NCBI GenBank assembly: GCA_964036275.1
Contig: OZ038436.1
Coordinates: forward strand, 21,293,904 to 21,357,903
DNA length: 64,000 nt
Reading direction: 5' to 3'
Source: Litoditis marina
Lineage: Eukaryota; Nematoda; Chromadorea; Rhabditida; Rhabditidae
Shown: in pieces, positions 22,027-31,000 of the stretch
How positions within the stretch are numbered: position 1 is the stretch's first letter
How the letters are laid out: every line of letters starts with the position of its first letter
Position numbers and translations under genes: made by a program
Notes under the pieces: generated by a model
What the model saw: the letters and a program-made list of their open reading frames with translations, nothing else
What the model was told of the DNA's origin: nothing
The model's database searches: none

Positions 22027-25000
22027 TCAATAAAAACAAATGGTATGCAAAATATTCCGTTTCTGGTTTTCTGCTTCGAACTCGGTGAGAATCTCATCAA
22101 TTTCGTTGTCCAAATCTTGGCACTTCTCCAACTGAAATGAGCAGAATACAACTATCGAAACACACTGTCATTCACACTCCAGATATGAGGAGTGATCAAA
22201 TTTTAATTCATTTCTCTCAATTCATCGTTAGAAGACGGTCAGTAAGTCTTTTCGTCCTGTTTTCATTTTGTCAGAGGGGTTCAACTGATGATGACCCAAC
22301 CCTTTGAGAAAAACAACCCAAAAATCGTCTTGAATCAGGGTCGAAACGATTTTTGAGTACATCTTTTACTGAGCACATTCATATAATTACGATCAACTTT
22401 TAGTTGTAGTTTGATCTCCACACACACACAGCAGATATTTATAATAACGACTGAACTTCAGCGGGATCAAACCACGAAACCGCGAACTCGTGCAGTTTCA
22501 GCCCACCATTTTGAGCGAGTATACCAATCTTTGGCGTAGTATATACAGCCACCATGTTTTAACAGAAAGCTTATTTTCACTAAGAATTCTAAAGTCGATT
22601 GTTCCTACTCTATCAAACTATGAATATCAAAAATGAATGCTGCGTGGACCATGATTTTCAAAAACATCAGTAGAAAAAATATGATAGGTTATCTGTAAGT
22701 CTATCGACATGAATCTCATTCGGTGTTTAACGAGAACTCCTTCTCCCTCAGGGTTGAAAAGAAAATGGGGGCCACTATATTTCGAAATTTCAAAGACATT
22801 TAGAAAATGGAATGGCCTAGCAAGATTTCACAGGGTTTCTTTTCGATGCACAGGCAAACCCGTTCAAACTTCGTGAAAACGGAGAAAGGACAGTTAGCAG
22901 GGTCCGTTAACGGGAAATACGTGAGCACTCGTGTTCACGAGGAAAGTGTGACGTGGTGGAGAGGCGAAAGCCATTCACTCTTCTAGTTTCTGATCATCAA
23001 AGCGGTTCATTCTCATTATGCTGTGGCTTTTCACTTCAATCACTGCTGCAATTCTACCTGTCATCCTAATCAACTGTGGAACAAAAAAGAAGGTGAGAAC
23101 TATTACAAATTCTTACTTCATTACCCCATTCTTCTTTCGTGCCAATCACTCATCAAAGACGACTTTTGCCAGTGACAATGCTTCGTTAATTTCTTTCACG
23201 AATCGAAAATATCGAAATAGATCAGGGAAATCATCTTAGCTAGGGTTTCACACCCGTTTTCCCTACAATTCACCTTTTCCAGTACGCTATTGTTCTCTGT
23301 AGTCGAATAACCCACTATTACCCGTTTTCCTTAGAATTCACCTTTTTCCTACAAGACTGTTCTCTATATCTGTTGAATAACTCAGTATTTTTCGAAGGAA
23401 CAAGCCAAACCCAAGGCGGCCAAGGCTCCGGAAGGTGCTGCTGCTGCCGCTGCGCCCGCTCCCGCAGCCGCCCCTAGCAAAGAGGCTGACCCCGCCCCCG
23501 AGAAGGGAAACAATACTATGGCCACCCAGGAAGAGGTTCGTATACGTAGAGTTAGAGTCTGTTTCACGCACTTGTTTTTATCGACAGAGAAGCTTTAAGG
23601 GTTGTGCTCGATGGGGAGGTTCTTTCTGCGGACCATTCCGTCTTCCTTAAACCATTCCCTGTGCAACTGCTTGGCGGTTCCATCGGGGGTATTGGTCCAC
23701 TCGATGGTGATACTTATATAACCATCTACAGTAATCTGGGCAGATTTCCAAGTCAACGTTTTGTACAAATTTTATGCAAAATATACTTCGCATACGTAGA
23801 GTCTGTTCCACGCGCTTATAACCCTCTACAGTAATCTGCGCAAACTGACAAGTCAACGTTTCGTAGTTTGATGTTTTTGGAATGATACAAATGTTGGTAT
23901 TGTGTTTTCTCGTAGGTGTTCAAAAGAACGAAAAGTTCGTCGTCAAACAAACTATAAATATATTTCAATCGTTGTGTCTACATTGTATGAACTATGAACG
24001 CATTTAGGGTGCAACAACGGAGGATAAAAAGACATCCAAAAAGGAAGCGAAACCAGACGAGAAATCCAAGTCAAAGTCCAAGTCGAAGAAGGCCGATGAA
24101 GGAAAGGATGAAAAGGACAAGAACTCCAAGAAGGAGAACGAAGGATCAAAGAAGGAGGAAAAGAAGGAGGAAAAGAAGGAGGATAGTAAGGCAGAGAAGG
24201 CAGAAAAGGCGCCCGAGCCTAAAAAGGCGGAGGAGGCGAAGGTATGGAGATATTCATAATTACAAAAAAACCGAATGACTCATTTTACGCTAAAATCGGG
24301 AGAACTTGTCTATTTTGTTTCAGGAATTTGAATCGAAAACGGCTTCTTTTCTAAAGGATAACAGATTACTAAGTGTGTGGAAACATTAGAACTTGTCGCC
24401 ATGAAATAAATTAATAAGGTTGATTTTAGTGACTTTGAGGAGTTTTGAGGAAAGTTTGAAAAGACCTAGTTTCAGTTGTCAGTTATGTTGACTTGAGAAT
24501 TGTGATTTACTCATAGAACTTCCATGAAATTTTTCGGTCAATCAATATCAATAAGCTTATACTTGTTTTTCAGAAACCAGAAGAAGAGAAACCTACAAAT
24601 CCAAAGAAGGGTAGCAAGGAAAAGGCGGAAGTACGTAACACAAAGTTTGTTGAGCTTCGATATAAAGCACACCACCAAAGTCAGCGATGTATCTTGGTGT
24701 TACCCGTCCCACTTTCACCTAGTTTCTCAATTGACAGCGGGCAGTGTGTAACCAGCCACCAGCAGGGGCACGCAAGATATAGCTTGACGTAATCTAACAC
24801 GACTCCCCCTCCCCCTTTTGTATCAATTGAAACAGTACATGTCGGATACTAGAAAATTAATTGTGTTGAAACCTAAAAAGTCGCCTCCGGTGGGACAAAA
24901 CACTAACACCTTTAATTTCTTAGATTCTAGGCACATTCTCTGTCATCCGCAGTTACTCTCAATTTCAACCACACTGATTAGAAAGTCAATTCATTGCCAC

Positions 25001-28000
25001 GTATTTCATGTATACAAATTATCATCGTTAAATGCGATTTCTCAGTAACTATTGCTACATTCAGAATGTCATCTCCAATCCTATGGTCACACCGTGTACT
25101 GACGAGTTCCCTACTGATGAAGCAGAGGAGCTGAAAAAGAAGGAAGAGAAAGAGAAAAAGGAAAATGAAAAGACAGAGGTAAGTAGCCTGCTTCATGAAA
25201 CCCAATACCCAATCAATCAATTGCCATGTAAAATGTAGTCATGATTATGGTCCACGCTGACTAGAACCACTATTTCACAATGAAGGTTATCATAGGGCCG
25301 ACCAACCTAGTTCATCCTAAATCAGATTGTTTAAAATATTCACAAAATGGAAGTTTTCTTACAAGAAGTAATAGATCTCCAATTGATGATACCACTAAAT
25401 TTAGAGACCAATAAAACAAGAAGATTCATTTGTCCTTTTCAGGCGGCTCCGACGCAAGGATAACAAGGAAGATGTGTTACGTTATAATAAAGCATTCAAG
25501 TGCATGTTTCTTTTTTTTCTTTTTTCATGCGACTCAAGATAATCGATAACCACGTAACACTTAATACACGAAAGAGAAGTTTTCTGAAACGTTTGTGCCG
25601 ACACCGAGTACTCTACATATATATCGATACAGCGTGTTTTTCTGTTCTCCCGAAATCCTCCCTTATTCCTATTCGTTCTCAGAACTGAAAACAGCCGTTA
25701 CTGGTGTAGGATACCAAATCAACAACCATCACGACAAAACTATCTCTGGTTGTGCTAACCGATTCACGCATACACCATTAAGGTACGACGGTTCTTCAAG
25801 GAGTAGTCCTATTTTTGATGTGAAGACGTGAAATTAAGACTTTGAATCAAACTAAGACAACCTCTACGGACGAGAAATGGGTTCGTTTCTCGGGCATAAC
25901 GTGAAACTAGCTGAACGTACCTTGGCGCATATATCACACACGAACCATGCTCCAATCGTGGCTTCTTCGGGATTATCTTCGATATCGATGTTGATGACGT
26001 GGACAGGATTCAGAGACAATTGTGAACGGGAATGAAGATGATCTACAACCTGGAAACTAGACGGGATTACACTTTTCAGGTTGAATACAGGAGGCCTTGC
26101 GGAAAACGGGCTTCTCTTCTCAAAAAAGGCAAATTTGATCTTCGCAACAAAATTTGCGGTATTTGAACAGAACACCTTTTTCTTTTCTTTCGTTCCTTTT
26201 TGAAAAACATTTTCTTTTCTTCCGTTCCTTTTTGAAAACAGTCAAACTATGCTCATTACTAACGAGTGTAACTAGTACAATGATCAATGAAGGGTCGTAT
26301 ACCACAATGCCCCAAAGAACGTTTGCAACAGCAATGGCAAACGACTATTAGTGCGCGAATACAGTTACAAACAGAAGTTTGTGTGATAAAGATATCGATG
26401 ATAGAAATAGCAATAAATAGTGGAAAGCCACTAAAATAGTAAACACGAAAACGCTTTTAGAGAGACTTTATTAATAAAATAATATAATATGCGCGATTTA
26501 CTTTACAAAGGAGAGAAGAGAAAACTAAACAGAGCGAACAACAACTGAAAATAAACCAGCCAGCCCGAATATGATGATATTAAAGGACTGCGATGGGCGC
26601 GGCGAGACCCATATTTGTAAACGCAGTACAACGTAATGGTGGATTAAATAGCAGACATAGTATCACAATACGTAACATCCCGGGGGTCGGGAGAAGCGTC
26701 GACCCGACGCTGCTAGACATGACATAATAGAAAAACATGGGTCGATGAAAGAGCACATGACCATCAATAATATCTTCTCTGCCTATTCCAATAGGTCATT
26801 CTTCTCGGATGGTATTCTTGCACGGGGTTCTCATACTGGACAACTCTCGCTGACTGGGATCTGAAGGTGATCCCAGTGTTAGGATCTTCTTTCTTCAGGT
26901 CTTCTTTCTTCCGGTCTTCTCTCAACTCTCGGACAATTCTAGACGCGAAACTTTCTTTCTTCGGATCTTCTTTCACCACGAACGAACTTCGGACATACCC
27001 TCCAGGAGGACCAGGTTTCGGAACTTCTCCAGCATTGCAATTCTGAGCAATGTGTCCAAGGCCATTGCACTTGAAACACCTTCTCCCCTCCCTCTGTGTT
27101 GATCTTACATCATCACTTGCTTTGAAAGGCGTACCAACTATCTTGTCGGTAGGCGTGTCATTGCGGTAGAACCTTTTGTCAGGCAATGAACTCCGATTTC
27201 TATCCATACGTAATGCTAGTCGCTTTACTTCCTCATATGCTTGACTCTCTTCTGAATCCTCCAATGCATTCACCAAATGTACCGCTTCCTGCCAGTGTCG
27301 CAACTGCTGGTACAGTATATCAGCTCGTGTCATTGAAAGAGCCTCATCTGACAGCTGCGGGTAAGCTTTTCCAGTTAGCAATTCCAGTCTCACACAGAAT
27401 TTTGCCACAGACTCATCCCTTGACTTGTACAGGCTTCTCACACTTGACATTGCCTTCACCGTCTCAATCCTTCCTGCTTCGTTCATTCTCAACTTCATGG
27501 CCCACACTAACCGGTCAAACGATCCTTCTCGATCTTCCCTTCTGAGAATCTTGAAATGATCTTTTGCCGATCCAGTCAGTTTCTCCACTAACATATCTCT
27601 CAGGTGATCGTCTCTCCACACTTCCTTAGGATACCTGATCAGAAAAGATTTCACATATGCTGACCATGGCTGAGAGCCATCCCCACTGAAATTACCAATG
27701 GGCGGTGCAGCTTGTGACCTCATGAACTCATACATCATTGACTTTTCTGAATCGCTCTCGCGTGTCTGCAAAAGATCACGCCCCAGAGATTGATCAGCTT
27801 GTCCCATATGTGTTCTGCCATGATTACTCCTCTGATCGCCGAACCAATGAAAATCCTGTGGTGACACATTGTATCCACCACATTTATCTCCTTCTCTCAC
27901 TTGATTGTCCTTCCAAGTGTTCACCTTATCCCTGCTTTCTCGCACAACGGACCCAGTCATCAATACTGACCCCACTGTACTTCCGCTGTTAGACCTCACA

Positions 28001-31000
28001 TAGCCATCTATCGATCTTCCTTGCTTCACTCTATTGAATCGCTCAATAAGCTTATCAAAATCTTCATCCTTCACACTTGACTTCTTGTTCTCCCCATTGG
28101 TCACATCAACAACCGAGTTCCTTTCGATGCTTTCCAATTGCTTGTTCTCAAGCTCTTCACATCTCATAACTCTGTTGACACACTTCTCAGCAACCACACT
28201 TTGATCACAGTCCAAAGTAGTACACACACTATTCAACACAGCTTCCTTGACACTCACTGTATCAACCACATCAGCTTCACTACATCCCAATACTTGGCAA
28301 ATCTCTTGCACAATTGATCCACTATCAGTTGCCAAAGTCACCAGTTCCTTGACATCTGCTGCTGTTCCGATGTTTGCACGTTTCAAAGTGTCCTGGAATT
28401 CATCATCCAACACACTTGTCTCGTTCCGCTTGACTCCGACCACCACTTTAACCAACTTCTCCAAAGCCTCTGCTTCCTTGCGAATATCCATCATTGCATC
28501 CTCCCTCTGTGTTCCCAATCTTGTATGCTTGCTTATCTCCTTCTCAGCATAAATCACCAATCGCGTCACTGATTTCAATATCACTGCTTCCATTCCCGAT
28601 GGTTGAACCTCAGTCGCATGTACACTGTCTGCCTCTCTGGGCTCCCTAGGTGCACCTCTTTCGACTATTCCACTTCTTCCTGACAATCTTGACACACTGT
28701 TCCCACTCTCCATCGCAGTGTGTAAATCGTTCTCGTTTCCTTGTCCTTGTTCACTCATGCTTGTGTTGTTGCTCACTGTACCCATTGATTTCCAATACCA
28801 AATTGAAAAATTGGGCAGCGATTTCACCGTACTCCACCAAAGAAAGGTCTGAAAATGAAAAATCGGACAGCAATTCTCCTTGGAAAAATGCTATTTTATA
28901 CCGAGAATTCACTCAGATGCCACTTCGGCGGGGTCGGTGACGATACCTACGGTCGCTTACTGACCTGAATATCTCACAACAAACAACAAAATATAAACTG
29001 ATTCCCGCTTGACAGGTCACAGTGTTACTGAGTCTCGCTTGACCAGACGCAGCCAATACAATACCGATCTCTTCGTACAAGAGTTATACCGGCTAATAGA
29101 ATGTCACTCTCTTCGTGCAAGAGATATAGGCGACAAACTATCAATAAACAGGACAAGAAAATTTGAAAAATGCACAAATATAATTAATTAATGGGCCTTT
29201 TCCTCAAAAAGAATTTCGCGCACTAGCTATCTATCGATCGAGCGGTTCGGCCCCCAAGTTACAAACAGAAGTTTGTGTGATAAAGATATCGATGATAGAA
29301 ATAGCAATAAATAGTGGAAAGCCACTAAAATAGTAAACACGAAAACGCTTTTAGAGAGACTTTATTAATAAAATAATATAATATGCGCGATTTACTTTAC
29401 AAAGGAGAGAAGAGAAAACTAAACAGAGCGAACAACAACTGAAAATAAACCAGCCAGCCCGAATATGATGATATTAAAGGACTGCGATGGGCGCGGCGAG
29501 ACCCATATTTGTAAACGCAGTACAACGTAATGGTGGATTAAATAGCAGACATAGTATCACAATACGTAACAATACGTGTAAAATTTGAAATATAACTTTT
29601 CTGCTTCAAAAAATAAGACGAAAAGTAACTATTTTGAGCTACTTCATTTGTCTGATTTATCTGTAACTGTAACAGCAAACAGAACAAAACGGTATTAGGA
29701 ACGAGTCGGAAGTCGGTCTTACATGTATTGATTTTACGTATACAGAGAGTTAACTTGCATAATGCATACTCCAGTAAAAATGTCCGAATAGTCGGTATAC
29801 ATCGAAAAACGAACTATCTTTTCGCCGAAAACGAGAAAATTTGACTATTTTTTGAAGAAAAAAAAAACATTATTTTTCAACCTTTTCAAGTGCTTTAATC
29901 TAAAAACGGACTATTTTTGTCAATTAGTCGATGTATGGTAACTTGGTAATAAAAGACAAACCTGATCGTATACTCGTTCTTCCAAGCAGATTACGACATC
30001 AAACTCCTTTTCTTCTTTCTGGAACTTTTGGGGCGAATCCTTGATTCGACGGTTTCTGTCCAACATATTCAGTAAACCATTCTGAGTGTAGCTGAAATGT
30101 GAAACTTGACTAAAACATAACACAAAGTAACTCTCCCTGAGAGCACTCACGAAATAAAATGTTGGATATGTGAACAATTATCACGTATCATCTCATTGCA
30201 TCTCATGTCTACGCTCATTAGCGTACGTCTGCTACCCTGTTAACGTGTTACGTTTCCTCGTCTGCTTACGTGTACAAAGCAGCGAGCATTGTGAGTGTTG
30301 TAAGCTCTACCTAGCTAGTAAGCAGTCTGGCTACTAGGCTAGTATTCTATTCTCTCTCTCTCCCAGTCAGGTATCAGGGCTTTATTGTATTGTCTCTTAT
30401 ATATTCATAATAAACCTAGTCTAGTTAGTGTTTTGTTGTGTTATATTCAAAAGGCTAACGTATCGCCTGAAATACCTATTCGTTGTGACTTCGTGAGTAC
30501 GAGGGTTACAACATAAAACATATCTCAAAGTTTGACGAAGATGAAGAACATCCTATGTGGTAGGAGAAGTAACAAAATTAGCTTTTCAGCAACTCGTGCA
30601 AAATGCGTTAAAACAGTTGGAATGAAAGTATGGGGACATTGTACATCTTCGACAATGAACAATCACCCCCCACAATACAAAATGGGGGGTGATAGTACAT
30701 ACCCGGAACTGATGAACAATCACCCCCCATTCAACCCAAGCCCGCAGTAAATAAGCATGGTGTATAATCGCCCCCCAAAGGTGGGGGGCGATTGTAGTAC
30801 GGGCCCTTTTCAACCCATTTTCGACCAGGGTGGGGGGGGGGGGGGGGCAAATGTAAACTACTCCCAAAGTATCAAAAGCCCCTACTCACAACATTTCTTA
30901 TTTGGCACGGACAAACGAATGACAGAACTATGAATAAAAAACGACTGTAATGAGAAGCATTCTTACAAAGCTTGGTCCTTTCCTTTGAGGTCAGCGTAGA

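Larger units (their letters stand above)
26363..29570 (-). mobile_element. Gag-only LTR retroelement, 3.2 kb, inserted in ssu-72 intron 3
   Basis: Two 314-bp direct repeats with no difference I could find bound a single long minus-strand gag frame. A perfect AATAC duplication flanks the whole. In the sense (minus) orientation, a TGG-starting primer-binding-site candidate follows the 5' LTR directly. Only 87 bp separate the gag stop from the 3' LTR, so there is no room for protease, reverse transcriptase, RNase H or integrase. The element is therefore non-autonomous and must have been copied using enzymes from a relative. Identical LTRs and an intact duplication indicate recent insertion. Both elements of the pair, intron and retroelement, are transcribed in the same direction. 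Confidence 0.93.

Noticed and set aside
24978..25220. Minus-strand hydrophobic frame (Leu/Phe-rich)
   Set aside because: Antisense of a Lys/Glu-rich exon of the nested gene, which gives Leu/Phe codons on the other strand.
27186..28940. Plus-strand frames at 27186-27545, 27738-27992, 28247-28552 and 28650-28940
   Set aside because: Antisense shadows of the retroelement gag.
30586..30867. Minus-strand frame starting with a proline run
   Set aside because: Produced by translation of the C/G-run repeat; no splice context.
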